A stretch of DNA of 64,000 bases, taken from Planctomycetota bacterium. GTDB lineage: Bacteria > Planctomycetota > UBA1135 > UBA2386. This document shows positions 7,565 through 15,832 of the stretch, piece by piece (the stretch's first letter is position 1; each line of letters opens with the position of its first letter). The notes below the pieces were generated by a model that did no database searches, was not told the origin of the DNA, and worked only from the letters and a program-made list of their open reading frames with translations. The stretch lies in the NCBI GenBank assembly GCA_020849665.1, contig JADLFX010000059.1, positions 62,001 through 126,000 of the forward strand. Reading direction: 5' to 3'. The translations under genes were made by a program, and so were the position numbers.

Positions 7565-9645
7565 CGCGGGAACGCCCCGGGGATGCCCCCGTCGACCGGC
7601 AGCGTGGCGCCGGTGGTGGGCGTCGCGCCGGTGGCGAAGAACACCACCGCGGCACCCACGTGCGCAGGCGTGACCTCGACCTTCAACAGGCTGCGCTGGC
7701 GGTAGAAGTCGCGCAGACCCTCGGCGTCGAGGCCGCGCGCCTTCATCCGCTCCGGACCGACCTCCGCCCACAACCCGCTCGGCACCTCGTCGCCGAACAC
7801 CGCATCCGCGTTGATCATGTTGACGCGGACCCCCAGGGGCGCGAACTCGAGCGCTGCGATCTTGCCGAGCTGGTGCGCGCCGGCCTTGCTCGCCGAGTAC
7901 GCGCCGAACCCCGCGCCGGGGTCGAACACGTTCTTGCTGGCCTGGATCACCACCGAACCTCCGGTGCCCTGCGCGGCGAACACGGCCTGCGCGGCACGCA
8001 GCACCAGCATGGTGCCGGTGAGGTTCACGTCCAGGGTGCGGCGGAACCGCTGCGGGTCGATCTCCGCGAGCGCGGCCGCGTAGGCGATGCCCGCGTTCGG
8101 CACCACGATGTCCACGCCGCCGAAGTGCCGGCACGCGTGGCGGAAGCCATCGCGCACGCTGGCCTCGTCGGTGACGTCCACGACCGCGCCGTTGAGCTGC
8201 GCGGCGCCGTGGCGCATGCCCAGCTTGTCGAGCGCATTCTCCAAGGCGGTCGCGTCCCGGTCGGTGAGCACCACGTGCGCGCCCGCGCCGAGCAGGGCGT
8301 CGCAGATGCCGTAGCCGATCGCCCCGCCGGCGCCGGTGACCAGCGCGACCTGCCCGGCCAGCGGGGCCGGCTTCGCCTTGCCGAGCTTGGCCTGCTCCAG
8401 CGACCAGTACTCCATCTCGAAGAGGTCTCCCGGCGGCAGGTCGACGTAGCGCCCCACGCCTTCGGCGAGGACCTTGCCCCGCAGGGTGTGAACCGCGATG
8501 TCGGCCGCGATCCGCGCGGCACGCTTGTCCGGGCCGTAGGCCACGAGGCCCAGCCCCTCGATCACCACCACCCGCGGCCGCGGATCGAGCATGCGCGGCG
8601 GCCTGGCCACGCGCCCACGGTGCGCCTGGAAGTACTGCGTGTAGCGTTCGGCGTAGGCGTCCACGGCCCTGCGCATCGCCTCGCCGGAACCTGCTTCGGC
8701 CTCCGAGACGACCAGGTATGGCCCCTTGGTGCGGATCACGTGGTCCGGCGTGAGCGGCCCGGTGGCGAAGAGCTGGCGCGCGTTGGCGTGCGCGCTCAGC
8801 GCCCGCACGTCCTCGGCGCCGCGCCACTCGGCGATCCAGCGGCGACCCTCGAACGCCAGGGCTCCGCGCACGACGGGCGCCACCTGCTCGAGCGCGCGCG
8901 CCGCGGCCGCGTCGTCGAGTCCCTCCGGCGGCGCGGTGCGGGGCGGCTGCGCCCCGGCCCGCCGCGCGGCGTAGCGTTCGGCGCGATCCACCAGGGCGAT
9001 CATCCGTTCGTAGCTGGTCTTGGCGTCCGGACCGAAGGTGAAGATGCCATGCTGCAGGAGCACGATGCCCTCGAGGTCGCGCTGGCGCTCATAGGCGTCC
9101 GCGACCGCCTTGGCGAGGGGGAAGCCGGGCATGGTCCAGGGCAGGACGGCGACGCGCGGCCCCAGGGCCTCGCGGATGCGCACCGCGCCGTCGGGCTGGT
9201 TGGTGAGCACCAGGATCGCGTCGGCGTGGGTGTGGTCGACGAAGGTCTCGGGCAGGAACGCATGCAGCAGGGTCTCCACCGACGGATTGGGCGCGGTGGA
9301 GTCGAGGAGCCGGCGGCGCACCTGGTTCACCATCTCCTCGTCGCTGAGGCGGTCGAGGGCGCGGAGGCGCACGAGCGGCGCCAGCTCGACCGCAGGCAGC
9401 CCGGCGGGCTCGACCTCGGCGAGGTCCGAACCACTCCCCTTCACGCACAGGACCTCGAGTTCCTCGCCCAGCGCATCGCGCAGCGTGGTCTTGACCGAGG
9501 TGTTGCCGCCGCCGTGCAGGACCAGTCCGGGCTCGCGTCCGATCAGGCGGGAGGTGTAGACCCGCAGCGCCAGCTCCGCGCTGCAGGTGCGGGCGTAGCG
9601 TTCGATGCAGGCTTGGGCGTCAGTGTCGTTCCAGAGGCTGTTCAC
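7561..9645 (-). CDS. Bifunctional aldolase/short-chain dehydrogenase
   Basis: About 694 aa, two fused enzymes. Residues about 1-400 form a class II aldolase (RhaD/FucA-type) with zinc-ligand contexts LHGGGNTS, VDHTHADA and LLQHG. Residues about 430-690 form a short-chain dehydrogenase with nucleotide-binding TGAGGAIGYG and catalytic YSASKAG. This matches the known RhaE/YuxG-type proteins that cleave rhamnulose-1-phosphate to dihydroxyacetone phosphate and lactaldehyde and then oxidise the lactaldehyde. The exact sugar phosphate is inferred from the family only. The start is taken as GTG at 9645, before SLWND; no rhamnose kinase or isomerase gene lies nearby. It is the first gene of an operon with an ABC exporter, an unusual pairing for a catabolic enzyme. 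Confidence 0.85.
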   Translation of the reverse strand: MNSLWNDTDAQACIERYARTCSAELALRVYTSRLIGREPGLVLHGGGNTSVKTTLRDALGEELEVLCVKGSGSDLAEVEPAGLPAVELAPLVRLRALDRLSDEEMVNQVRRRLLDSTAPNPSVETLLHAFLPETFVDHTHADAILVLTNQPDGAVRIREALGPRVAVLPWTMPGFPLAKAVADAYERQRDLEGIVLLQHGIFTFGPDAKTSYERMIALVDRAERYAARRAGAQPPRTAPPEGLDDAAAARALEQVAPVVRGALAFEGRRWIAEWRGAEDVRALSAHANARQLFATGPLTPDHVIRTKGPYLVVSEAEAGSGEAMRRAVDAYAERYTQYFQAHRGRVARPPRMLDPRPRVVVIEGLGLVAYGPDKRAARIAADIAVHTLRGKVLAEGVGRYVDLPPGDLFEMEYWSLEQAKLGKAKPAPLAGQVALVTGAGGAIGYGICDALLGAGAHVVLTDRDATALENALDKLGMRHGAAQLNGAVVDVTDEASVRDGFRHACRHFGGVDIVVPNAGIAYAAALAEIDPQRFRRTLDVNLTGTMLVLRAAQAVFAAQGTGGSVVIQASKNVFDPGAGFGAYSASKAGAHQLGKIAALEFAPLGVRVNMINADAVFGDEVPSGLWAEVGPERMKARGLDAEGLRDFYRQRSLLKVEVTPAHVGAAVVFFATGATPTTGATLPVDGGIPGAFPR

Positions 9646-9853
9646 GGGTCCGGGCTGGCCAGGTAGGGAGGGGCGGATCGTCTGGTGGATCCCGGGTGAC
9701 CGTTGCGGATCCCGGCGGCGGCGCAGGCGTTCCTGCCGGCCGGCGCCGGACATCCATCACGGTCCCAGGTGCGTGGCCCGCGCGGGCGACACGGGCCGGC
9801 GGAGACCCGTCCAAGGGCCCCCGCGGGGAGGATAGGAGGCGGCGGGCCAAGCT

Positions 9854-9868
9854 CCAGCGTGGCGCTGG
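9854..9868 (-). terminator. Small hairpin after the RluA-family gene
   Basis: CCAGCG and CGCTGG (9854-9859 and 9863-9868) around TGG, immediately beyond the stop of the pseudouridine synthase gene on the minus strand. No T tract follows, so this is tentative. Confidence 0.2.
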
Positions 9869-10900
9869 TCAAGTGCGCCGGCGGTGCTCGCGCAACCACT
9901 CCAGGAGACGCTCCATCTCCGCCGGCATCGGCGCGTCGAACTCGAGTTCCTCGTGCGTGCGCGGATGGGCGAAGCGGAGCCGCAGGGCGTGCAGGCAGTG
10001 GCGTCCCGGCTCGGGAGCTCCCTCGGGCAGCGTGGCGTGCATGTGCTGGCGCGAGCGGTACATCCGGTCCCCGACCAGGGAATGGCCGATCGAGGCCAGA
10101 TGCACGCGGATCTGGTGGGTCCGCCCGGTCTTCGGCAGGCAGCGGAAGTGCGTGAACCCAGTGAAGCGCTCCAGCACCTCGTAGAACGTCTCCGCCTCCC
10201 GTCCCCCCTCGTCCGTGACCAGCATCCGGTCCGGATGGATGGGGTGCTGGACGATGTTGCGCGTGACGTGGTCGGAGTCGAAGCGCGCCTCGCCATGGGC
10301 CAGGGCGCGGTACTCCTTCCGCACGGTCCGGGCCTTGAACTGGGCCTGCAGGAAGTGGAACGACTCCTCGGTCTTGGCCAGGACCATCACGCCCGAGGTC
10401 TCGCGGTCGAGACGGTGCACGATCCCGGGCCGATCGACGCCGCCGATGCGGGGCAGGTCATGCCCGCAGTGCACCAGCGCCATGTCGGCCACGGAGATCT
10501 CGAGTCGATCGGCCTGCTCGGTGGGATGACTGGGGATGCCCGCCGGCTTGTGGATGACCAGGATGTAGGCGTCCTCGTGGAGAACCTGGAGGGGCGGAAC
10601 CTCCAAGGCGGCGATCCTCTCGGCCCTGGGACGCGTCTCGGGAATGGGAAGGAACTCCACCACCTGCCCGGGAAGCAGCATCAACCCTGGCCGGACCTTG
10701 GCGCCGAGCACCCGAACCTGGCCCCGCTCGATGGCCAGCCTGGCGAACCCGCGAGTGCCCAGTTCCGGTTGACCGGCAAGGAACACGTCGAGCCGGACCC
10801 TGGCCTGGGTGGGTGCGACGAGGCGCTGGATCCAGGTGTCCTGGGATCCCTCGTTCACGGAATTCCCCACGTCATCGGGGCTCTGACCTCGGCTTTGCAT
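9869..10900 (-). CDS. RluA-family RNA pseudouridine synthase
   Basis: About 343 aa enzyme that isomerises uridine to pseudouridine in rRNA or tRNA. An S4-like RNA-binding segment (RLDVFLAGQPE...ARLAIERGQVRV) covers roughly residues 35-85. The catalytic motif GIVHRLDRETSG, with its Asp near residue 165, and the late GRTHQIRVHLASIGHSLVGD motif are diagnostic of the RluA/RluC/RluD group. The ATG at 10900 is used; a GTG at 10858 preceded by GGGGA is an alternative that still leaves the S4 domain intact. Which position it modifies cannot be told. The gene is divergent from the HD-GYP gene. Confidence 0.88.
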   Translation of the reverse strand: MQSRGQSPDDVGNSVNEGSQDTWIQRLVAPTQARVRLDVFLAGQPELGTRGFARLAIERGQVRVLGAKVRPGLMLLPGQVVEFLPIPETRPRAERIAALEVPPLQVLHEDAYILVIHKPAGIPSHPTEQADRLEISVADMALVHCGHDLPRIGGVDRPGIVHRLDRETSGVMVLAKTEESFHFLQAQFKARTVRKEYRALAHGEARFDSDHVTRNIVQHPIHPDRMLVTDEGGREAETFYEVLERFTGFTHFRCLPKTGRTHQIRVHLASIGHSLVGDRMYRSRQHMHATLPEGAPEPGRHCLHALRLRFAHPRTHEELEFDAPMPAEMERLLEWLREHRRRT

Positions 10901-10923
10901 CGCGTACGCGGCGGCGCTAGCCT
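10895..10923 (+). promoter_or_regulatory. Candidate promoter for the HD-GYP gene
   Basis: TTGCAT at 10895-10900, a 17-bp spacer and TAGCCT at 10918-10923. It would give a leader of about 130 nt before the ATG at 11062. The TAGCCT hexamer is shared with the promoter candidate at 12362-12390. Confidence 0.35.
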
Positions 10924-10934
10924 CTGCGCGCCTT

Positions 10935-10948
10935 TCCACATTTGTGGA
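10935..10948. promoter_or_regulatory. AT-rich dyad, candidate operator
   Basis: TCCACA, TT, TGTGGA: a perfect 6-bp dyad with a two-base centre at the expected transcription start of the HD-GYP gene. The centre is too short for a good hairpin, which favours a protein-binding site. Its AT content stands out locally. The binding protein is unknown. Confidence 0.3.
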
Positions 10949-11061
10949 GAAGTTCTCAGGAGTCTCCGCTGGGGGAGGGCAACACGGTCGCCGGATCCTG
11001 CGAGGATTCGGGCCGGCATCCTCACCTCCTCTCGTTCAACCTGCAACCCTCGAGGGCATCC

Positions 11062-12120
11062 ATGCTCTTCCGCGAGTCCGCCGGTTACGTTGCTCCGCGT
11101 AGCGAAGTCTGGCAGAGCACTCTCGGGCGCGGCGAGGCGCGCGTCCTGCTCGTGGACGACGACCCGGACATCCTCAGCATGGTGGCACGCCTGCTCGAGG
11201 AGGCTGGCTACAGGGTCGACGCCTTCTCGGCCCTGGGCCCGGCTCGGGAAGCCCTCCAACGCTCCCGCTACCACCTCGTGGTGACCGACCTCTACCTCTC
11301 CGGCGACGAGCTGGGCTACCAGCTCGCAGAGGTGGCCGGCGCCCAGCGACCCGCAGTGCCGATGGTCCTGCTCACCGGCAAGCCCTCGCTGAGCAGCGCG
11401 AAGGAGGCGATGCGCTCGCACGTGTGCGACATCCTGGAGAAGCCCGTCGACCACACGGACCTGCTGGCCACCTGCCAGCGCGCGATCCAGGAATGCACGT
11501 TGCGCTCGCGTGCAGACGAGCTCGAGGCCCTCAACAAGGTCCTGGCGCAGGTCCTGCCCCGCGCGATCGAGGCCAAGGACCCGCTGACCCGCGGCCATGC
11601 CGACCGGGTGGTGCAGTATGCCGACGTGCTGGGACGCCGACTCGACGTGTCCGAGGCGGACCGCGAGAGCCTGCGCCTCGCCTGCCTCCTGCACGACGTG
11701 GGCAAGATCGGCGTGCCCGAACAGATCCTGCGCAAGGAGGGGCCGCTCACGCGCGAGGAGCGCGAGGTGATCCAGCGCCATCCCACCGTGGGTTTCGAGA
11801 TCCTGGAGCCGGTCCGCGACGAGAAGGTGCGGCTGTGGGTCTATCAGCACCATGAGCGCTGGGACGGGAAGGGCTACCCCAACGGTCTGCGCGGCGAGGA
11901 CGTGGAGCTGCCGGGCCGGATCCTGATCCTGGCCGAGGTCTACGACGCCCTGGCCGAGGCGCGCTCCTACAAGGAGGCCTGGGACAACCAGCGGATCGTT
12001 GCGTTCTTCCGGAGCGAGGCGGGCAAGCACTTCGACCCCGACCTCTCCCACGTCGTGGCGGACGGCCTGGAGGCATGCGGCCGGCGCTTCTTCGCGCCCT
12101 CGCCAGGGATGCTCTTCTGA
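11062..12120 (+). CDS. Response regulator with HD-GYP domain
   Basis: About 352 aa, cytoplasmic. Residues about 25-145 are a receiver domain: acidic pocket VLLVDDDPD, phospho-acceptor in VVTDLYLSGDE, Thr in LLTGKPS and Lys in ILEKPVD. Residues about 165-340 are an HD-GYP domain with LLHDVGKIGVPEQIL and the long signature YQHHERWDGKGYPNGLRG. Such proteins usually hydrolyse cyclic di-GMP, and phosphorylation of the receiver is expected to set activity. The ATG at 11062 is chosen because it directly precedes the folded region; a further upstream Met in the same frame would include promoter sequence. No histidine kinase lies adjacent, so the partner is elsewhere. Confidence 0.88.
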   Translation: MLFRESAGYVAPRSEVWQSTLGRGEARVLLVDDDPDILSMVARLLEEAGYRVDAFSALGPAREALQRSRYHLVVTDLYLSGDELGYQLAEVAGAQRPAVPMVLLTGKPSLSSAKEAMRSHVCDILEKPVDHTDLLATCQRAIQECTLRSRADELEALNKVLAQVLPRAIEAKDPLTRGHADRVVQYADVLGRRLDVSEADRESLRLACLLHDVGKIGVPEQILRKEGPLTREEREVIQRHPTVGFEILEPVRDEKVRLWVYQHHERWDGKGYPNGLRGEDVELPGRILILAEVYDALAEARSYKEAWDNQRIVAFFRSEAGKHFDPDLSHVVADGLEACGRRFFAPSPGMLF

Positions 12121-12485
12121 GCGGGGCCTGCGCCGCAGCCCGCTGACGGAGCGCGGCGCGGCGGCGCATCCGCAGTGCGCGGCAGGGTTCACGTGGGCCG
12201 CCGCGCGTCCTCGGGCGCCATGCCCGCCGACCGCAATGCTGCGCGTCGCCCCGGGCCGACGGACCGCGGCCCCGCCACCCCGCTCGCCGGCGCGACGCGC
12301 GCGCACCGGCGGCAGGATCGGACGCGGGGCCGCGCAGCGGGGCGCAGGGAGGGGCGAGCACTTGGCAAAGCCGAGGGGGGGCCCTAGCCTCCCGCGCTCT
12401 CCGCTGGCAGTCTGGTGACGCGAGCCCGGATCCAGGCTCGAACGCCCCCCGGTCACCCCTCCCGAATCCACCCGAGCGACGCGAA
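12121..12485. other. Intergenic region with one promoter candidate
   Basis: 365 bp between the HD-GYP gene and the sulfatase-modifying-factor-like gene. Apart from the promoter candidate at 12362-12390 I see nothing supportable: frames through it are Arg/Ala/Pro-rich and end arbitrarily. Confidence 0.4.
12362..12390 (+). promoter_or_regulatory. Sigma-70-like promoter candidate
   Basis: TTGGCA at 12362-12367, exactly 17 bp, then TAGCCT at 12385-12390. This is the best -35/-10 pair found by eye in the window. It would give a leader of about 88-90 nt for the gene at 12486. Confidence 0.45.
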
Positions 12486-14393
12486 ATGTCCGAGGCCATC
12501 CGGCCCCAGATGGGGCCCACCCTGCTCTTCCTCCTGGCCGCCGGCACCCTGGGTACCGCCGCGGCGTCCCAGGCACCCGCCAAGGTCCCGAGTGCCGAAG
12601 GCCTGCCCGCCAACCTGGTCTGGGTGGCCGGAGGCAAGGTGAACTTGGGCCTCACCGCCGACCAGCTCTTCACCCTCAGCGACAAGCTCTCGGGGGGCAA
12701 CAAGCGCCAGCGCGAGAAGATCCTCTCGCAGGCGATCTCGGAACTCGGCACCGCGACTGTGGCCGTGTCCGACTTCTACCTGTCGCGCAGCGAGGTCACG
12801 AACGAGCAGTACCTGGCCTTCGTGAAGGCCACGGGCCACCGCTTCCCCCTGCACTGGTGGCAGGACGGCAAGCCGCAGGAATTCGAAGCCGCGCGCGAGA
12901 AGTTCCTGGCCGAGTTCGGCAACCAGCCCAACCCGCACATGCCCTACTGGCGCAAGCACTGGAAGGAGCTCCCCCACGCCATCCCCAAGGGCAAGGAGCA
13001 GGCGCCGGTGCAGTACGTGTCGTTCGAGGACGCGCAGGCGTTCGCGGCGTGGGTGGGCATGCGCCTGCCCACCGAGGAGGAGTGGATCTACGCGCTGGTC
13101 GGCTCCGAGACCTCGCTCTACCCGGGTGGCGACAAGGCCCCCTCCGTCCCGGGACGGCTGGTGGACGCGATGGGCGCCTTCGAGAGCCGCCTCGGCATCC
13201 GCGGCCTCGTGGGCAGCCTCTGGGAGTGGGTCGAAGCCGACGGGCTCGCCCCGGTGGCCGGCCGCGCCGCCTGGGACAAGGAGATGCTGAAGCTGCGCAA
13301 GCTGCCCGGCGCCGACGAGCTGCTGCGCAACGTGGAGCTCAACTTCGACGGCAAGCGCAAGCTGCTCAAGGGTGGCTGGTTCAAGGGCGTCGCCGAGGCC
13401 AACCAGTTCCGCGTGGGAACGCGGGCGCACATCGAGCCCACCGACACCGTCGAGGCGGCAGGGATCCGGCTGGCCAAGAGCACCTTTCCCGGGCGCGACA
13501 TGGCGCGCTCGCGCATGAAGGTCGGCTACGACCTCTCGGAGTTCGCCGACCGCGCCCCCAACCTCGAGGACCAGGTCGGCATGGAGCGCTACCGGCTCGA
13601 GGACGGCGGCAACCGGATCGTGGCGTACGAGGCGGTGTCGTTCGTGCCCGCCAACATGATGACCGAGAAGAAGGGCGACAAGCCGCTCGGCCCCGAACGC
13701 CTGCTCAAGGCCACGCTCGAGCACCCGGTGATCCTCGGCACGCTGGTGGTGAGCGTGCCTCTGCACCAGCCCAAGCTGGACGCCGGCATCTACACGGTGA
13801 GCTACCGCGAGCGCGGCATGCCGGACGAGCTGGTGGCGGCGATCCGCGAGGCACACAAGGTCGCCAAGTCGGGCAAGCCCAAGGACGAGAAGAAGGAAGA
13901 GGAAGAGAAGAAGGACGACAAGAAGAAGCCCCAGGGACCGGACTGGCGCGCGATCCTGGCCAAGTACGGCGTCTCCGAGGACGAGGCCTCCGCGGCCAAG
14001 TCCCACGACAAGGTCGAGGAGATCCTGCTCAAGGACGGCAACTACAAGGTCAACACCAAGGAGCGCGTGTACCTGTTCCGCAAGGACGGCCGCGACTACG
14101 TGGCGCACCTGCCCACGGTGTTCGAGCCCAAGGTGACCACTGCCTACAAGGGCGCGACGCTCGACCTCACCCTGAAGGACGCGCGCGAGCAGGCGCGCAT
14201 CGGCTTCGGCGTGCCGATGGCCGCGGGCGAGCGGAACTTCCTCACCGGCTCGCTCACCCTGATCCTGGCCGAGAACCCCGACGCGTCCCGGCCGTGGCGC
14301 ACGCCCCAGGGCATCGCCACCGCCAAGACCGAGAACGCACAGAGCCAGTCCAACGCACCGGGTACTCCGCCGGCCAAGCAGAGCCGTGGCTGA
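12486..14393 (+). CDS. Secreted protein with FGE-sulfatase (SUMF1-like) domain
   Basis: 635 aa. An N-terminal signal peptide (hydrophobic residues about 11-27) is followed by a formylglycine-generating-enzyme-like domain over residues about 40-325. Typical markers are LVWVAGGKVNLG at the front, SRSEVTNEQYLAFVKATG, VSFEDAQAFAAW, MRLPTEEEWIYA, GSLWEWVE and KGGWFKG near the end. The copper-binding cysteines of true FGE are not evident, so catalysis on sulfatases is doubtful; many relatives are non-catalytic or of unknown role. A Lys/Glu-rich linker (about 458-480) separates it from a second region of about 150 residues with no recognised domain. Its end overlaps the RmlC-like gene by eight bases. 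It probably acts outside the cytoplasm. Confidence 0.75.
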   Translation: MSEAIRPQMGPTLLFLLAAGTLGTAAASQAPAKVPSAEGLPANLVWVAGGKVNLGLTADQLFTLSDKLSGGNKRQREKILSQAISELGTATVAVSDFYLSRSEVTNEQYLAFVKATGHRFPLHWWQDGKPQEFEAAREKFLAEFGNQPNPHMPYWRKHWKELPHAIPKGKEQAPVQYVSFEDAQAFAAWVGMRLPTEEEWIYALVGSETSLYPGGDKAPSVPGRLVDAMGAFESRLGIRGLVGSLWEWVEADGLAPVAGRAAWDKEMLKLRKLPGADELLRNVELNFDGKRKLLKGGWFKGVAEANQFRVGTRAHIEPTDTVEAAGIRLAKSTFPGRDMARSRMKVGYDLSEFADRAPNLEDQVGMERYRLEDGGNRIVAYEAVSFVPANMMTEKKGDKPLGPERLLKATLEHPVILGTLVVSVPLHQPKLDAGIYTVSYRERGMPDELVAAIREAHKVAKSGKPKDEKKEEEEKKDDKKKPQGPDWRAILAKYGVSEDEASAAKSHDKVEEILLKDGNYKVNTKERVYLFRKDGRDYVAHLPTVFEPKVTTAYKGATLDLTLKDAREQARIGFGVPMAAGERNFLTGSLTLILAENPDASRPWRTPQGIATAKTENAQSQSNAPGTPPAKQSRG

Positions 14394-14949
14394 GTCCAAG
14401 GAGCCACGGCCGGTGAAGATCGAGGACCGCGCCCAGCGCGCCTTCTCGTACCAGGACTACGGCCGGAAGCGCGGGATCGAGGGCGTGCAGATCGTGCCGC
14501 TGCGCCGCTTCCACGACGACGGCGGCGCGATCACCGAGCTGGGGCGACTCAGCGGCGGGAGCCACGGCCAGCTGCCCGGCTTCGAGGTGAAGCAGGTCAA
14601 CTACAGCGAGGTGCAGCCCGGGGCGGTCAAGGCCTACCACATGCACCACAAGCAGACCGACGTCTGGTACGTGCCGCCGCACGACCGCATCCTGCTGGTG
14701 CTGCACGACGTCCGCAGCGGCTCGCCGAGCGAAGGCGTCACGATGCGGATGATGCTCGGCGACGGCGACAGCGCTCTCGTGCGCATCCCGCCTGGGGTCG
14801 CGCACGGCTGCCGCAACCTGGGCGACGCGATGGCCCGGATCCTGTACTTCGTCGACTACCAGTTCTCGATCGAGCCCGGCGTCTGCGACGAGGGCCGGCT
14901 GCCCTGGGATTTCCTGGGCGCCGAGATCTGGGACGTCGTGCGCGGCTAG
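14386..14949 (+). CDS. dTDP-4-dehydrorhamnose 3,5-epimerase-like protein
   Basis: 187 aa cupin of the RmlC family, which epimerises C3 and C5 of the 4-keto-6-deoxy sugar in dTDP-L-rhamnose synthesis. The active-site strand is recognisable (AYHMHHKQTDVWYV), along with LLVLHDVRSGSPSEG and IPPGVAHGCRNLGD. A GTG start at 14386 lies inside the end of the preceding gene (8-nt overlap). It ends tail-to-tail with the RmlD-like gene with shared stop-codon bases. No rmlA or rmlB is present, so the rhamnose pathway is split or the enzyme serves another nucleotide sugar. The epimerase label is family-level only. Confidence 0.75.
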   Translation: MAESKEPRPVKIEDRAQRAFSYQDYGRKRGIEGVQIVPLRRFHDDGGAITELGRLSGGSHGQLPGFEVKQVNYSEVQPGAVKAYHMHHKQTDVWYVPPHDRILLVLHDVRSGSPSEGVTMRMMLGDGDSALVRIPPGVAHGCRNLGDAMARILYFVDYQFSIEPGVCDEGRLPWDFLGAEIWDVVRG

Positions 14950-15755
14950 GCGTCGCGCAGCATCTCGTCCAGGGAGCGCCGGGCCGGAACGTCGGCGATC
15001 AGGCTGGCATCGCGCGGGCGCAGGGGATCCTGGCTCGTCGCGACGCGGATCCGCACCGCGCCGAGCCCGTGCAACGCGACGAAGCGCCGGCCCAGCTCGG
15101 CGCGCGACAGGCGCTCGGGACCCGCGAGGTGCACGATGCCGCGCCGCCCTGGCGCCAGCAGCAGCGCGACCAGCGCCTCGGCCGCATCGCCCGCGTGCAA
15201 CGGCGTGCGGTACTCGTCCGCGAAGAGCACCACCTCCGCGCCCGCGGCCTCCGCGGCGCGGAGCATGTCGGTCGCGCCGCGCCGGCCGTCGCGGCTGCGG
15301 CCGAAGAGCAGCGGCACGCGTGCCACCAGGTGCGCCGGTCCTGCGGCCAGGACCGCGAGCTCGCCGGCGCGCTTGCTGCGGCCATAGGCGCTGAGCGGGC
15401 GCGGTTCGGCAGCGGCGCCGTACGGAGCCCCCACCCCGTCGAACACCAGATCGGTGGAGACCTGCAGGACCCGCGGCGCGGCCCGTGCCAGGATCCCGGG
15501 AGCGACGCCGTTGACCGCCATGGCCCGCTCCGGCTCGCGTTCGCACTCGCCTACGAGGGCCACGGCGGCCGCGTTGAGCACCAGGTCGGCGCGCGCCTCA
15601 CGCACCGCCGCCGCCACCGCGGCGGGGTCGGCGAGATCCACGTGCAGGTCGCCCGCGCCGCGACCCGCGCACACCGGGGTGCAGCCGCGCGCCCGCAGAG
15701 CCGCCAGGAGCCAGGCGCCCAGGTAGCCGGTGGAGCCCAGGAGGAGCACGCGCAT
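14946..15755 (-). CDS. dTDP-4-dehydrorhamnose reductase-like protein
   Basis: 269 aa NAD(P)H-dependent reductase of the RmlD family (extended SDR fold). The N-terminus carries the dinucleotide motif LLLGSTGYLGAWLL. Further markers are LVLNAAAVALVGECE, LQVSTDLVFDG and the catalytic YGRSKRAGE. It would perform the final reduction to dTDP-L-rhamnose, in concert with the convergent RmlC-like gene. The ATG at 15755 precedes the Rossmann motif by only three residues; the longer frame upstream is Arg/Pro-rich. The protein is slightly short for the family (usually about 290-300 aa), and substrate assignment is not proven. Confidence 0.75.
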   Translation of the reverse strand: MRVLLLGSTGYLGAWLLAALRARGCTPVCAGRGAGDLHVDLADPAAVAAAVREARADLVLNAAAVALVGECEREPERAMAVNGVAPGILARAAPRVLQVSTDLVFDGVGAPYGAAAEPRPLSAYGRSKRAGELAVLAAGPAHLVARVPLLFGRSRDGRRGATDMLRAAEAAGAEVVLFADEYRTPLHAGDAAEALVALLLAPGRRGIVHLAGPERLSRAELGRRFVALHGLGAVRIRVATSQDPLRPRDASLIADVPARRSLDEMLRDA

Positions 15756-15816
15756 GGCGGCGCATTGTCTCGCACGCGGCACTGGGTTCGCACGTGGGCC
15801 CTGCCGCACCGACGGC

Positions 15817-15822
15817 TAGCAT
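15817..15822 (+). promoter_or_regulatory. -10-like hexamer 10 nt before a start codon
   Basis: TAGCAT preceded by GGC; ten nucleotides separate it from the ATG at 15833. If used, the transcript would have a leader of only a few bases. Confidence 0.35.
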
Positions 15823-15832
15823 CGGGGTGACG

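Noticed and set aside
10924-11061. A cyclic di-GMP riboswitch in the HD-GYP leader
   Set aside because: Only short local stems (such as ATCCT-GCG-AGGAT) are visible; the conserved GEMM core and tetraloop/receptor are not seen.
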